This document shows positions 1 through 10,110 of a stretch of DNA of 64,000 nucleotides, one piece after another. The notes beneath the pieces were generated by a model. The model searched no databases, was not told the origin of the DNA, and worked only from the letters and a program-made list of their open reading frames with translations. Source of the DNA: Corynebacterium sp. BD556. GTDB lineage: Bacteria > Actinomycetota > Actinomycetes > Mycobacteriales > Mycobacteriaceae. The stretch lies in contig NZ_CP141643.1 in NCBI RefSeq assembly GCF_038452275.1, positions 868,001-932,000 of the forward strand, read 5' to 3'. Both the position numbers and the translations under genes were made by a program. Each line of letters starts with the position of its first letter. Position 1 is the stretch's first letter.

Positions 1-552
1 CTCCGCTAGAACTACCAGCGGCGCACCGGAAAGTTTCTCCCTGCCCCCGAGGCCATCGACCTCAAGGACCACTACGTACCCAACGACGCTACCACCGGCG
101 CGTTCAATCAAGTCAGTAGCGGCCACGAGAGTGCCGCCGGTTGCGAGGACATCGTCGACAAGCACCACCTTGCGCCCCCGAAAATCAATGCCCTCAGCGG
201 GAATCTCCAAGGCAGCCGAGCTGTACTCGGTGGTGTACTCCTGGGCGATAACCGGCGGCGGCAACTTCCCCTTCTTGCGGATGGCCAACACCCCAAGACC
301 CAGCTCATAGGCCACTGCAGAACCCAACAAAAAGCCGCGGGCGTCGAGGCCGCCGATCATGTCGGCCCCTAACTCTCGACTGCGCTCGGCGAGCTCACGG
401 ATGACGGCGTTGAGCGCGGGGCCGTCGGCAAGCACCGGCGTCAGGTCTTCAAAAAGAACCCCCTTCTCAGGAAAATCCGCGACCCTGCGGATCTTCGCGC
501 GAAGCGCCTGCGCGGCAGTGGAAAAAGTCGAACCTGGTGTGTTGTCAACCAC
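1..552 (-). CDS. apt: Adenine phosphoribosyltransferase (3' end outside window)
   Basis: Converts adenine and PRPP to AMP in cytosolic purine salvage. The translation from a GTG at 552 gives 184 codons with no stop before the window edge. The family is usually about 170-190 residues, so little is missing. The PRPP-binding motif [13 protein letters not shown] is clear near residue 130, and the GGLDARGF segment sits near residue 65. An AGGA stretch lies just upstream of the GTG. The gene starts 10 nt after the stop of the peptide-binding lipoprotein gene, as in the secD-secF-dciAE-apt order of C. glutamicum, so it is probably the last visible cistron of that operon. The identity is secure. The exact start is inferred. 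Confidence 0.93.
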   Translation of the reverse strand, partial: MVDNTPGSTFSTAAQALRAKIRRVADFPEKGVLFEDLTPVLADGPALNAVIRELAERSRELGADMIGGLDARGFLLGSAVAYELGLGVLAIRKKGKLPPPVIAQEYTTEYSSAALEIPAEGIDFRGRKVVLVDDVLATGGTLVAATDLIERAGGSVVGYVVVLEVDGLGGREKLSGAPLVVLAE

Positions 553-562
553 GTCGTCCTCG

Positions 563-2179
563 CTAATTCTCGGTAGTGCTGGACGGCTGCGGGGCCGCGA
601 TCTGCCATCGATCCATGTTCCAACCAAGGCCCGCGCTTCCGGTGTACACACTCACGTTACCCACATGGCGGTCCACCGCGAAGTTGCGGGGTTGAGCCGC
701 CAACGGAAAAGAGGAAAGCTCCTCCCACAGCTTGCCTTCCCGCTCGCGCAAGGCGGGAACATCCTGGGCCCGAGCGCCGCCGCCACTGTACTGGGTGCCT
801 GGGTCGACCGGATGCAAAAGAAGATCAATCGAGCCTTCCGTGACCGTTTCTTGGCCCCACTCGCCAAGTTGAACATGCGGCAGATCACCAAGCGTCTTAC
901 CAGCCCCCGCGTCCACAATTTTGACACCCGCCGGTTCGCAGGAAACGCGCAACGCCTCCACCATAGCCGGATAATGGGGGCTGGAACCGAGATAGCCCAC
1001 CCGCACCTCCATTCCAGCCAAAGCGCTTGCCAAATTCGTGTCCACCGTGGCGTGGCGGTCCACGATGTCTGCAAACTTGCCCGCCAAAACATCATTCGCA
1101 GACACCACATGCACCAGGTGGGGCGGCACATCAACCCCACTGGCCTCACTAGAAGCTCGGGCCGCAGCGGACGGGTCGATGCAAGCCGCAAGCGCCTGCC
1201 GGTTCAACGGGTAGGACCACACACCGGCAGGTGCAAAAGTCAGCGTGTCGGTCAGGTCGCCGGCGACGCGTTCTACGTCAAAGGGGTTGTCTTCCGCATT
1301 GAGGTCAAGCCACTGTGGGTGCGGCTGCGACAGGTCAGCGATCCGAAGCGCACCTTCTTTGACGAGCTGCTCGGAATCGGTGCTATCAGGCCACACCACA
1401 AGTTTCGGGGTGCGCGGCGGGTCACCATAGTAGGAATCATTGGTCACTAGCGTGACTTCACCCGATTCTCCGACGGTTTCAATCCGGTACGGGCCAAAGG
1501 AGACGTGCATGGCTGGGTCAAACCCGTCAAGGTTAAAGCCGTTGCGCCAGGCCTCAGCGATCGGCTGCAACGCTACCGGATCACGCGAACTCAACGCCTC
1601 CACCAGCTGGCTCGGCTCCACACCCGCCTTGCGCGCCACCACATGGGCCGGCACTACGGTGCCAGCTTCAAACAAACCTCGCCAAAGGCCACCTCCACCG
1701 GTTTCGAAGATGACGGTAAATTCCTTGGCCCCTGGCTCGCAAACTACCTCATCTACTTCCTTAAAAAGCGGCATGTGTGAGCCAAAGATCTCCGGCATCG
1801 TACCAGCCGTCGAGGCAAGCAAATAGTCGGTGCAGGTCACCGGAGTACCATCTGAGAAATGCGCATCCGCAGATAACTTGTAGATCACACGGCGTTGAGC
1901 TCCCGGCAACACCTGGGTGGTCACAAGATCAGTGTTCGGAATCATCTGGCCGCTCGGCCCCGGCACGAACACGCCTGGGTAAAGCCGACCCGAGAGCATC
2001 TGTGCAAGTTCGGTCGAGCCAACCAAGGTGCCCGCGTTAGTGGTGGTGACGTTGACAGGCAATTCGTAGCCGAAGTGGTCCCTGCTCGAATCGTCGCTTG
2101 CTGGGCGGGCAGACTCGGAACAGCTCGACAGGACAAGACCCGCCCCCACGATAGCGCCGATGGCGCGCATCTTTTTCAT
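563..2179 (-). CDS. dciAE: ABC transporter substrate-binding lipoprotein, peptide family (DciAE-like)
   Basis: A predicted 538-residue extracytoplasmic solute-binding protein of the SBP family 5 (oligopeptide/dipeptide) type. The N-terminus is a lipoprotein signal with charged MKKMR, a hydrophobic stretch and a lipobox LVLSSC with Cys20 as lipid anchor. The ATG at 2179 is preferred over an in-frame start at 2236 because it has GAAGGA 7 nt upstream and the longer form would overlap secF. No permease or ATPase genes are adjacent. The gene sits between secF and apt as dciAE does in C. glutamicum. The peptide ligand is inferred from family and position only. Confidence 0.85.
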   Translation of the reverse strand: MKKMRAIGAIVGAGLVLSSCSESARPASDDSSRDHFGYELPVNVTTTNAGTLVGSTELAQMLSGRLYPGVFVPGPSGQMIPNTDLVTTQVLPGAQRRVIYKLSADAHFSDGTPVTCTDYLLASTAGTMPEIFGSHMPLFKEVDEVVCEPGAKEFTVIFETGGGGLWRGLFEAGTVVPAHVVARKAGVEPSQLVEALSSRDPVALQPIAEAWRNGFNLDGFDPAMHVSFGPYRIETVGESGEVTLVTNDSYYGDPPRTPKLVVWPDSTDSEQLVKEGALRIADLSQPHPQWLDLNAEDNPFDVERVAGDLTDTLTFAPAGVWSYPLNRQALAACIDPSAAARASSEASGVDVPPHLVHVVSANDVLAGKFADIVDRHATVDTNLASALAGMEVRVGYLGSSPHYPAMVEALRVSCEPAGVKIVDAGAGKTLGDLPHVQLGEWGQETVTEGSIDLLLHPVDPGTQYSGGGARAQDVPALREREGKLWEELSSFPLAAQPRNFAVDRHVGNVSVYTGSAGLGWNMDRWQIAAPQPSSTTEN

Positions 2180-2214
2180 CTTCGATCCTTCCACGCTGCT
2201 TCTGCGCTCCCCTT

Positions 2215-3387
2215 TTACCGTGTGTTCGGCCTCCATGTCGCCGTCGCGTTCGTTGGCACCTGTGAAGGCGAATTCGCTGCGGCAACGGCGGGGCTGTCGA
2301 TGGTGCGTCGGGGCGCCTCCTCAGAGGATCCGTCGTTGTCGATCTCACCGTTGCGGAAGCGTTGCACCTCTTCGTTGTGTTTGCGGTACTTTTCGCGGCG
2401 GTTGACAATTGTTACCAACAGCGGGGTGGCCAAAAACAGCGAGGAAACAATGCCTTCAATAACGCCGATGAGCTGGATCAAAGCCAAATCTCGGAGAGTG
2501 CCCACACCAAGCAGCCACACGGCGACGACCATGAGGGCGATGATCGGTAAGGCAGAAATGACAGAGGTCGAAATTGAGCGCATGACGGTCTGGTTGATGG
2601 CCAGGTTCGCTTCTTCGGCGAAGGTAGAGCGGCGCGAGTCTAAGACGCCAGTGGTGTTTTCCTTCACTTTGTCAAAGACGATGACCTTGTCGTAGATGTT
2701 GAAGGTCAACACGGTGAGCAGGCCAATGATCATCGCCGGAGTTACCTCGAGTGCGAACAAGGCGTAGACACCCACGATTAAAAACCCGTCAGCGAAAAGG
2801 GTAACCATAGCGGCGATAGCCATATCGCGTTGCAGGCGCAACGCCATGTAGAAGGCGGCGGCGATGAAGAACACGCCCATGGCAATGAGCATGCGTTTGG
2901 TGATGGTCGAGCCCCAAGACTCCGATACCGTCGAGTCGCCGATCGCATCCGCGCTCGCCTCACCCTCCGCGTTGACCGGTTGGTACGTCTCGTAAATGGC
3001 CTGGCGGGCCGCGTCGATCTGCTCCTGCGACAGGTGGGCGGAGTTGATCTCCAACACGCGGCTGTCACCGGCGCCGACGATTTGGGTCAGCTCCGGAGTT
3101 GTGCCGGTGGCTTCGATGAATGTCTCCTCCACCTGCTCTGCAACGAGGTCGCCTGCCGGCATGGTCATCTTCGTGCCACCTTCGAAATCGATGCCGAGGT
3201 TGAAGCCGCGGAAGATCATGGCTAAAAGCGAAATTGTCAACAGTGCGAGGGAGATGGTGTACCACAGTTTGGAGCGGCCAATGAAGTCGATGGCGCCGTC
3301 GCCGGTGTAAAGGCGGTCAAAACGCGAGCGCGTGCGGGGCTGCATGTGAGTGGCCGAGTTAGCGGTGGACGTTGTTGTGCTACCCAT
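2215..3387 (-). CDS. secF: Protein translocase subunit SecF
   Basis: A 390-residue membrane protein that works with SecD to help complete export through SecYEG using the proton gradient. A first membrane segment lies near residues 40-60, followed by GIDFEGGT, a periplasmic P1 region, and five C-terminal membrane segments containing FDKVKEN. The hydrophilic C-terminal tail is about 60 residues. The start ATG lies 2 nt after the secD stop, with GAGGAG inside the end of secD, so the two genes are translationally coupled. The family is well defined and the call is secure. Confidence 0.97.
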   Translation of the reverse strand: MGSTTTSTANSATHMQPRTRSRFDRLYTGDGAIDFIGRSKLWYTISLALLTISLLAMIFRGFNLGIDFEGGTKMTMPAGDLVAEQVEETFIEATGTTPELTQIVGAGDSRVLEINSAHLSQEQIDAARQAIYETYQPVNAEGEASADAIGDSTVSESWGSTITKRMLIAMGVFFIAAAFYMALRLQRDMAIAAMVTLFADGFLIVGVYALFALEVTPAMIIGLLTVLTFNIYDKVIVFDKVKENTTGVLDSRRSTFAEEANLAINQTVMRSISTSVISALPIIALMVVAVWLLGVGTLRDLALIQLIGVIEGIVSSLFLATPLLVTIVNRREKYRKHNEEVQRFRNGEIDNDGSSEEAPRRTIDSPAVAAANSPSQVPTNATATWRPNTR

Positions 3388-3389
3388 GG

Positions 3390-5186
3390 TTACTTCTCCT
3401 CACCGTGTTCGGTGGTGACGGTGTTGGCGGGGACTTCATTGGAGCGTTCCTCCTCGACGAGGCGAAACACTTTGCCCAGGCCGTTGACTGCCGGCTTGGA
3501 CCAAAACTCGCTGCGCGAGGCCAGAATCATCAACGGGGCTGTGACCAAGAAAGTCACGACAAGACCGAAGATGGTTGTCAGGCCCATGGTGAAGGCGAAT
3601 CCCTTGACATCGCCGACGGCGAGCAGGTAAACGGTCACGGCACCGATCAGGGTAACTATGTTGCCGGTGACGATAGTGTCGCGGGCACGTTGCCAGCCGT
3701 TGGCCGATGCCGAACGGAAAGTCTTGCCTTTGCGCAATTCGTCTTTAATGCGTTCGTAGATAACCACGAAGGAGTCGGCGATGGCTCCGGCGCCAATGAT
3801 CAAGCCGGCGATGCCGGACAGATCGAGAGAGTAGCCGATCCAGCGGCCCAAAAGCACCAAAGCGCCGTAGACCAACGCGCCGGAAGCGATGAGGCTAAAC
3901 AGGGAGATCAGCCCGTAGAGGCGGTAGTAGAAGAATACGAACAGGGCAACAAGCACAAATCCCGCGATACCTGCGTACAGACCAGCCTTCAAAGAGGCGA
4001 GGCCGAGGGAAGGCGGCACGGTCTGGGCGGTGCCGCCTGGCTCTCCATTTTCGCCCGCGAAAGACAAAGGCAGCGCGCCGTAGCGCAGGTTGTTGGCCAA
4101 CCCTTCGGCTTCTGCCTGGGTGAAATTACCAGTGATTGAGGTCGCTGAGCCCGGCGGGGTCGCTCCCTGGATGACGGGGGCGGAAATGACCTGCGAATCG
4201 AGCGTGATGGCGATTTGTTTACCCAACATGTCTTGAGTTAAGCGCGACCACGTTTGGGAGCCGTTGGATTCACCCGCCTGACTAAAGGCGAAGCTAATCT
4301 CCATCTGGCTGGTTTGCGGGTTGAAACCGCCGGTGATGGGGCGCTTGGTGTCAATCTGATCTCCGGTCAATCGCTTACCGTCCGGATCGGTTTGATCGTT
4401 GAGCAGTGGAACCGGGCCCAAAAGGAGCGGTTGCAGGGTGGCGGAATCGCAGGCGACCAGCGGCACGTCGTGTGCGTCGGTGCCGGCCAGCGGGTCGGTC
4501 TGTTGCTCTGCACACACGGCTGACATCAATAGGACTGCAGCGAATTGCTGGGCTGGGTCCTCGGACTGGCGAGTCTCGCGCAGCATCTCTGTGATTTCTT
4601 GGCGACGCTGCGAGGCAGCCACCGGCCCGTCCGGGTCTTCGAGAGGCTCGGCGGTAATCGTCGGGCTTTCTCCTTCACCGGTCCCTTCTACTTGGCCGAG
4701 GCGCTCCTGAGCCTTGTCCTTGCTCAGCACCCCGTATGTGACCCACGTGTTAGCGGTTTCGGCTAAGACGGGACCGACCTGGGTTGGGTCGGCAGCGGGC
4801 TGGTCAAGTACCGGGCGAAACGCAAGCTGGGAAGTCTGTCCGAGGTTGCGGACCGCGGAGGTGTCATCGCCGGCCGCCGTGATTACCAGCGTGTTGCCGT
4901 CGACGACGACGGAAGCGCCGCTGACACCCATGCCGTTGACGCGGTTTTCAATGATGTTGCGGGCATCGGACAACTGCTCGCGAGTCGGTTCTTCTCCCTG
5001 TGGCACGAGGGTGACGCGTGTGCCGCCTTGCAGGTCGATGCCGAGCTTCGGCGTCGGCGACTTGTCCCCGGTGAAAAACACCAGGGAGTAGACGATCACC
5101 ACGATCAGGGCGAAAAGGGCCAGGGCCTGTGCAGGCCAGGTCCTTTTCACTCCTGCGCCGCTCGAACGCCGTTTGACTCCGGACAT
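3390..5186 (-). CDS. secD: Protein translocase subunit SecD
   Basis: A 598-residue SecD, partner of SecF in post-translocational protein export at the cytoplasmic membrane. It has an N-terminal membrane segment, the GIDLQGGT motif, a long periplasmic domain rich in Asp/Pro/Gln, and a C-terminal RND-like bundle of five membrane segments with AGLIIGAGAIADSF and IYERIKDE. The ATG at 5186 has GGAGGA 9 nt upstream. An in-frame start 24 nt earlier lacks this. The expected preceding gene yajC is not present: only about 190 nt separate secD from ruvB. Confidence 0.97.
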   Translation of the reverse strand: MSGVKRRSSGAGVKRTWPAQALALFALIVVIVYSLVFFTGDKSPTPKLGIDLQGGTRVTLVPQGEEPTREQLSDARNIIENRVNGMGVSGASVVVDGNTLVITAAGDDTSAVRNLGQTSQLAFRPVLDQPAADPTQVGPVLAETANTWVTYGVLSKDKAQERLGQVEGTGEGESPTITAEPLEDPDGPVAASQRRQEITEMLRETRQSEDPAQQFAAVLLMSAVCAEQQTDPLAGTDAHDVPLVACDSATLQPLLLGPVPLLNDQTDPDGKRLTGDQIDTKRPITGGFNPQTSQMEISFAFSQAGESNGSQTWSRLTQDMLGKQIAITLDSQVISAPVIQGATPPGSATSITGNFTQAEAEGLANNLRYGALPLSFAGENGEPGGTAQTVPPSLGLASLKAGLYAGIAGFVLVALFVFFYYRLYGLISLFSLIASGALVYGALVLLGRWIGYSLDLSGIAGLIIGAGAIADSFVVIYERIKDELRKGKTFRSASANGWQRARDTIVTGNIVTLIGAVTVYLLAVGDVKGFAFTMGLTTIFGLVVTFLVTAPLMILASRSEFWSKPAVNGLGKVFRLVEEERSNEVPANTVTTEHGEEK

Positions 5187-5379
5187 TGAGGCAACTCCTC
5201 CATATTTCAAAAACTGCTACACTGCCTCGCTCCTCACCTTGACCTACGCAGACAGGCACGGCAAGAAAGGGGCGAAGCGCCCATCGCGCAATGCTACGGC
5301 ATGCGTGGGGTAAATCCATGCTCGCCCCAGGGTTCCTCGGGTGAAAAGTGGCGTATGTCGCCTTCTGGCCGTGAGCTTG

Positions 5380-6456
5380 CTAGAGAAGATTCAGTTGACC
5401 GGGGGCCTCTGGAGGTGGGGTTAATCCGAGGTGGTTCCACGCCGCGGCGGTGGCAACGCGGCCACGGCCAGTACGCGCCATCAATCCGGCGCGCACGAGG
5501 TAAGGCTCGCAGACCTCCTCCACCGTGGCAGGTTCCTCCCCGACTGCAATGGCGAGCGTGCTCACCCCGACCGGGCCGCCACCGTGGCCCCGAATCAAAG
5601 ATGACAGCACTGCGCGGTCAAGGCGGTCAAGCCCAAGTTCGTCGACATCGAAAACCGCCAAGGCAGCTTGAGCTGCTTCTAAGTCAACTCGCCCAGTGCC
5701 GTTGACATCAGCCCAGTCACGCACGCGGCGCAGCAGACGGTTGGCGATGCGTGGCGTGCCACGCGAGCGCGAAGCGATTTCTACTGCCGCGTCCCCGTCG
5801 ATACCGACATCGAGAATCCCCGCGGCGCGCGTAATCACATCTGTAAGGTCTGCGGTGTCGTAGAACTCCATCTGGGCGGTAAAGCCGAAGCGGTCGCGCA
5901 GCGGTCCGGTGAGCATGCCTGCACGTGTGGTGGCGCCGACGAGGGTAAAAGGCGGAATCTCCAGCGGGATTGAGGTAGCACCCGGGCCTTTGCCCACGAT
6001 CACATCGATGCGAAAATCCTCCATTGCCATGTAGAGCATTTCTTCGGCGGGGCGGGCAATGCGGTGAATTTCATCGATAAAAAGAACATCGCCTTCCATG
6101 AGGTTTGACAGCATCGCTGCGAGATCACCCGCGCGCTCCAGTGCAGGACCTGAAGTCATGCGAAGCGACGTCCCTTGCTCCTGGGCAATGATCATGGCCA
6201 TGGTGGTTTTGCCTAGCCCGGGAGGCCCGGAGAGCAGGATGTGGTCAGGGGTGACGTTGCGTTGGCGGGCCCCGGCAAGCACTAAATTGAGTTGTTCACG
6301 CACCTTCGGCTGGCCGATGAACTCATCAATTGACTTCGGGCGCAAGGATTTTTCGACGTCTTTGTCTTCGGCTTTCTCGGTAGCGTCGACAAGCGAATGT
6401 GCGGGGCGAGTGGGCCCGGAAGGCAGAGAAAACTCAGTCTTTTCGACGTCCGACAT
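5380..6456 (-). CDS. ruvB: Holliday junction branch migration DNA helicase RuvB
   Basis: A 358-residue AAA+ motor that drives branch migration on the RuvA-bound Holliday junction. Walker A is GPPGLGKT (residues 77-84) and Walker B is LFIDEIHR. Sensor and C-terminal winged-helix regions follow ([14 protein letters not shown]). It is the third gene of ruvC-ruvA-ruvB, 17 nt after ruvA. A TAGGGT hexamer lies 7 nt before the ATG, inside the ruvA-ruvB gap. This could be an internal leaderless promoter, as no strong ribosome-binding site is seen. Confidence 0.97.
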   Translation of the reverse strand: MSDVEKTEFSLPSGPTRPAHSLVDATEKAEDKDVEKSLRPKSIDEFIGQPKVREQLNLVLAGARQRNVTPDHILLSGPPGLGKTTMAMIIAQEQGTSLRMTSGPALERAGDLAAMLSNLMEGDVLFIDEIHRIARPAEEMLYMAMEDFRIDVIVGKGPGATSIPLEIPPFTLVGATTRAGMLTGPLRDRFGFTAQMEFYDTADLTDVITRAAGILDVGIDGDAAVEIASRSRGTPRIANRLLRRVRDWADVNGTGRVDLEAAQAALAVFDVDELGLDRLDRAVLSSLIRGHGGGPVGVSTLAIAVGEEPATVEEVCEPYLVRAGLMARTGRGRVATAAAWNHLGLTPPPEAPGQLNLL

Positions 6457-6473
6457 GGATTTAACCCTACCGC

Positions 6474-7082
6474 CTACTTTTTGCCCAGCTGGCTAAGCGC
6501 CGCGCGCAGCAAAGCCGAAGATGATTCCTCCGGGGATGCCTCAACGAGCTTGTCGACGACCGGACGCGCAACACGTTCGTTGAAACCCAACCCCACGAGG
6601 GCTTCTACCACTTGCTCGGTGACCAACGCGCTCCCGGCCCCGCTAGGGGTAGCCGAAGCGGCGTCTGGCGGCGCAGATGAGAAAGCGTCGAGTTTGTCTT
6701 TGAGTTCCAAAATCATGCGCTCCGCCATTTTCTTTCCCACCCCCGGGATGGTCTGTATGGCCTTGACGTTATCTCCGGCGATGTGGCCTGCGAGCTCCGC
6801 CGGATCAAACACCGACAAACACGCGATGGCCAGTTTCGGGCCGAGGCCGCTGACCGTTTGAAGCTTGTGAAACATTGAGCGTGCGTCGTCGTCGGCGAAA
6901 CCATAAAGCGTCACGCCGTCATCTTTGACCACCATCGCTGTCATCACGCGGGCGCGCTCGCCACGTGTCAGCCGCGCCAGCGTAGGTGGCGCAGAAAGGA
7001 AGCGGTATCCCACCCCGTTACACTCGATGACTGCATGGTCGAGCCCAATGCTTATAACCTCGCCGTTGAGGGAATCAATCAT
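6474..7082 (-). CDS. ruvA: Holliday junction DNA helicase subunit RuvA
   Basis: A 202-residue RuvA that binds the four-way junction as a tetramer. It has an N-terminal OB fold starting MIDSLNGEV, tandem helix-hairpin-helix motifs (VSGLGPKLA and [12 protein letters not shown]), an Ala/Ser-rich linker and a C-terminal RuvB-contacting domain. The start overlaps the ruvC stop by 8 nt, showing coupling within ruvC-ruvA-ruvB. Length and motif order are normal. Confidence 0.97.
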   Translation of the reverse strand: MIDSLNGEVISIGLDHAVIECNGVGYRFLSAPPTLARLTRGERARVMTAMVVKDDGVTLYGFADDDARSMFHKLQTVSGLGPKLAIACLSVFDPAELAGHIAGDNVKAIQTIPGVGKKMAERMILELKDKLDAFSSAPPDAASATPSGAGSALVTEQVVEALVGLGFNERVARPVVDKLVEASPEESSSALLRAALSQLGKK

Positions 7083-7650
7083 GTTGTGACCTGCTTAGGT
7101 TGTTGTGAGTGTTGGCTAAGTGAAGATTCGCCAGCGCGGCGCTGCGGGCGAGAAGGGGTGCGCGCCAACAGTGGCACACCGCGATAGCGAGGGCATCGGC
7201 GGCGTCGGCTGGTTTCGGCGGCTCGCTCAGACCCAGGATTCGGGTGACCATAGTGGTCATCTGCTTTTTATCCGCCCGACCATTGCCGGAAATCGCCTTC
7301 TTCACCTCGGAGGGTGTGTACATGTGGACTGGAATGTCGCGCTCAGCGGCAGCGAGGACCATCACCCCCACCGCATGCGCGGTGTGCATGACGGTGGAGA
7401 CATTGCCGCGCTCGAAGATGCGCTCCATGACCACCACATCCGGCTGGTAATCGTCGATCCATTCGCTCACGGCCCGCGACAGCCGCACGAGACGCTCCGA
7501 AAGCTCCGCCGTTGACGGCGTGCGCACCACGCCGACGGCGACCGGAATTATCGAGCGGCCTTTGCCTGCTTGGACGATGGACAGGCCACAGCGCGTTAGC
7601 CCGGGGTCAATACCCATCACGCGCAGACCTTCAACACCGCCACTTTGCAT
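7075..7650 (-). CDS. ruvC: Crossover junction endodeoxyribonuclease RuvC
   Basis: A 191-residue Holliday junction resolvase with an RNase H fold. The catalytic acidic residues are visible in [21 protein letters not shown] and the C-terminal [12 protein letters not shown]. The ATG at 7650 is chosen because GGAGGT lies 10 nt upstream and the protein then begins 11 residues before the first catalytic motif. The in-frame upstream extension to 7782 would run through the yebC terminator. First gene of the ruvCAB operon. Confidence 0.95.
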   Translation of the reverse strand: MQSGGVEGLRVMGIDPGLTRCGLSIVQAGKGRSIIPVAVGVVRTPSTAELSERLVRLSRAVSEWIDDYQPDVVVMERIFERGNVSTVMHTAHAVGVMVLAAAERDIPVHMYTPSEVKKAISGNGRADKKQMTTMVTRILGLSEPPKPADAADALAIAVCHCWRAPLLARSAALANLHLANTHNNLSRSQHD

Positions 7651-7739
7651 GCGCCCCGCACACCTCCTTGCCTCTAACACATATGTTCTACCACAGTTGT
7701 TCTTGCCCATTGCTTGCCGCCTGCCCCAAAAACCGCCGA

Positions 7740-7770
7740 AGCCCTGCCCGGGGAAAAATCGGGCAGGGCT
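7740..7770 (-). terminator. Rho-independent terminator after yebC
   Basis: An 11-bp perfect stem (AGCCCTGCCCG with its complement) closes a 9-nt loop. On the minus strand it is followed, after TCGGCGG, by a run of five T. It lies about 20 nt after the yebC stop and separates yebC from the ruvCAB operon. Confidence 0.85.
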
Positions 7771-7791
7771 CACAGGACACAAAAACGAGGC

Positions 7792-8544
7792 CTATGCCTC
7801 CATTTGAGCTGCGACTTCGCTGCTGATTGAGGAGTTGCTATAGACGTTTTGGACGTCGTCGGAGTCCTCGAGGGCGTCGATCAGCTTTTGCAGCTTCTTC
7901 GCCCCCTCTAGGTCGAGCTCGACCTCGGTCGAAGGGCGAAAGTCCTGTTCGACATCTTCTACCTCGAAACCTTCAGCGGTGAGCGCGTCACGCACGGCAT
8001 GCATATCGGACGGCTGTGAGGTGACCTCGAAGACTTCGCCGAGATCGTTGACTTCTTCGGCGCCAGCCTCCAGAACCGCGACGAGGACATCATCCTCAGT
8101 CAAGTCGCCCTTCTTGACCGTCACGATGCCGGTGCGCGAAAACATGTAGCCCACCGAACCTGACTCACCCAGATTTCCGCCGTTTTTCGTCATGGCGGTA
8201 CGCACCTCAGTAGCGGCGCGGTTGCGGTTGTCGGTCAGGCACTCAATGAGCAGAGCGACACCATTGGGGCCGTACCCTTCGTACATCACCGACTCCCAGT
8301 TAGCGCCGCCAGCTTCCTCGCCAGATCCACGTTTGCGGGCCCGCTCGATATTGTCGGCGGGCACAGAGGCACGCTTCGCTTTCGCAATCATCGTCTCCAA
8401 CGTTGGGTTGGCCGCAGGGTCGCCACCACCGGAGCGCGCCGCCACCTCGATGTCCTTAATCATCTTGGCGAACATTTTGCTGCGCTTGGCGTCATTGGCG
8501 GCCTTCTTATGCTTGGTTGTCGCCCATTTTGAGTGGCCTGCCAT
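7792..8544 (-). CDS. YebC/PmpR family regulatory protein
   Basis: A 250-residue member of the YebC/TACO1 family. The N-terminal signature [14 protein letters not shown] and the central [12 protein letters not shown] and [16 protein letters not shown] motifs are clear. Family members have been described as DNA-binding regulators and, more recently, as ribosome-associated factors helping translation through proline stretches. The sequence does not tell which applies here. It lies upstream of ruvC, the common actinobacterial arrangement, but a strong terminator separates the two. Confidence 0.95.
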   Translation of the reverse strand: MAGHSKWATTKHKKAANDAKRSKMFAKMIKDIEVAARSGGGDPAANPTLETMIAKAKRASVPADNIERARKRGSGEEAGGANWESVMYEGYGPNGVALLIECLTDNRNRAATEVRTAMTKNGGNLGESGSVGYMFSRTGIVTVKKGDLTEDDVLVAVLEAGAEEVNDLGEVFEVTSQPSDMHAVRDALTAEGFEVEDVEQDFRPSTEVELDLEGAKKLQKLIDALEDSDDVQNVYSNSSISSEVAAQMEA

Positions 8545-8703
8545 ATCAAGCTCCCCTTTCCCGTTGATGGTTCCCGCACGTTTGGCTGAAGCGACCGAAA
8601 GGGCCCTCGCGATCGCCCGATGGGGCCATCAAATGCCGCACGCGGGATTGTTTGAACAGCACACCAGTATACGCAGCTCGCCGCCGCTACTAAAGGTTGG
8701 CAC

Positions 8704-9594
8704 TTAGCTATTGCTTGAGGACGAAGCCTGCCGCTCACGAGATTCCTCAGGCAACGTCGTCGCCCCTTCACGCAAAGAGCGGGTCAGTCCCTCCTGCATA
8801 CACACCGCAACTAGGTTGCCCCGCGAATCGTAGATTTTGCCTTGCGCAAGGCCTCGACCGTGGTGCGCCGAAGGAGAGGACTGATCATAAAGAAGCCACT
8901 CATCAGCGCGGAATGGACGAAGAAACCACATCGCGTGATCGAGCGAAGCCATCTGCACTTTGTGGCCGGGGTGCGGCACCAACGCAGTGTAAAGCAGCGT
9001 CATATCCGACATGTAGGCGAGTGTGCACACGTGGAAGGTGTCATTGTCCGGCAGGGGCACACGCGATCTAAACCACACCAATTGCTGGCCCGCAGAGTTC
9101 GAGTCGTGCTGGTAGGCGTTCGGCGGAACAAGGCGAATGTCCCAGTCTTTCCATTCTTTCTTCAGACCTTTGAGATTTTCGGCCACGCCAGCGCCGGCCG
9201 GCGGAAGCTCCTCCGGTTTCGGCACTGTGCGCACCGGGTCGAAATGCTCAGGACCTTCGTCGGTGGTGACGTGGAAACTCGCTTGCATGGAAAAAATCAC
9301 TTCCCCGTCCTGCACCGCCTCGACGGTGCGCGTGGCGAAACTACGCCCGTCACGCGGCCGCGAAACTTTGTAGACCGTTTCGGCCTTCGCCACGCCACCG
9401 CGCAAGAAATACCCGTGCAACGAGTGAACCTTTTTGTCCTCGCTGACCGTGCGGGTCGCCGCGACGAGGGCCTGTCCCGCTACGTGCCCACCGAAGGTGC
9501 GAACAAAGATATCGGAGTCCATCGCACGTCCGCGGTAGATGTCTTTGTCAATGCGCTCAAGGTCGAGCACCGCTTGGATTGCCGGAGTGTTCAT
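8704..9594 (-). CDS. tesB: Acyl-CoA thioesterase II (TesB-like)
   Basis: A 296-residue double-hotdog acyl-CoA thioesterase that hydrolyses acyl-CoA to free acid and CoA. Family features visible are the FGGHVAGQAL motif near residue 38, YFLRGG near residue 66 and SLDHAMWFLRPF with the conserved Asp in the second hotdog. The ATG at 9594 is preferred over a TTG 33 nt upstream because TACGCT lies exactly 7 nt before it, which suggests a leaderless transcript. The Ser-rich C-terminal tail is unremarkable. Confidence 0.9.
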   Translation of the reverse strand: MNTPAIQAVLDLERIDKDIYRGRAMDSDIFVRTFGGHVAGQALVAATRTVSEDKKVHSLHGYFLRGGVAKAETVYKVSRPRDGRSFATRTVEAVQDGEVIFSMQASFHVTTDEGPEHFDPVRTVPKPEELPPAGAGVAENLKGLKKEWKDWDIRLVPPNAYQHDSNSAGQQLVWFRSRVPLPDNDTFHVCTLAYMSDMTLLYTALVPHPGHKVQMASLDHAMWFLRPFRADEWLLYDQSSPSAHHGRGLAQGKIYDSRGNLVAVCMQEGLTRSLREGATTLPEESRERQASSSSNS

Positions 9595-9642
9595 GGCAGC
9601 AAGCGTAGTGCGTCTGCCGTGCAACAATTGGCTACAGTCCCT

Positions 9643-10110
9643 TTATCCGAGGTCGTGCAGGGATGCGAACTGGGGCAAAGCGGCACTTCCCCCAAGCCGC
9701 AGCACCCTGATAAGCGGTTGAAGGCGAAGCGCTCGGGTGTCCGTGACGGCTTCGTTGTAGAAGCGCAGCGCCAACATCACCCGGGTGTCGGCCTCCGCAA
9801 TAGCATGCGCCGCCCGGTTTTCAAGGTCGATCAGGTCTATTTGGCCGCGCAGAAGATCCTCGGCAGCCAAACGAGCCTCCATGTCGCGGGCGCGAAGCTG
9901 CACCGCCTCGGTGGCGTGGGCCTGGTCAGCCAACTGCGGCAAGTAAGCGGCGATGACTACACAGCGCCTGTCCAGCGCCGCCTGCAAGGCATCACGGCAG
10001 CGATCCACCCGAATGTGAAGCCGGTCCAGCCGCTGCGCGGTCAGCGCCGCCCAGGCCAATAAAGCACCCGCGACAGCCGCCACAACGACCCACACCCCAA
10101 TTAGTTCCAC
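9643..10110 (-). CDS. LemA-like small membrane protein
   Basis: A 155-residue protein with a single N-terminal membrane segment (about residues 3-25) followed by a helical soluble domain. The segment RVDRCRDALQAALDRR and the late RFYNEAVTD followed by a Leu-rich tail resemble the LemA family. The assignment is by pattern, not by search. The GTG start directly follows the pimA stop, so it is the last gene of the pgsA-patA-pimA operon. Its function is unknown. An envelope role linked to PIM synthesis is only contextual inference. Confidence 0.7.
   Translation of the reverse strand: MELIGVWVVVAAVAGALLAWAALTAQRLDRLHIRVDRCRDALQAALDRRCVVIAAYLPQLADQAHATEAVQLRARDMEARLAAEDLLRGQIDLIDLENRAAHAIAEADTRVMLALRFYNEAVTDTRALRLQPLIRVLRLGGSAALPQFASLHDLG

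Noticed and set aside
3372..4139. Long plus-strand open frame (255 codons) opposite secD
   Set aside because: It lies wholly antisense to secD, has shadow composition and no recognisable domain or start site.
8842..10062. 406-codon plus-strand open frame opposite tesB and the LemA-like gene
   Set aside because: The minus-strand genes are clear by family. This frame is an antisense shadow caused by high G+C.
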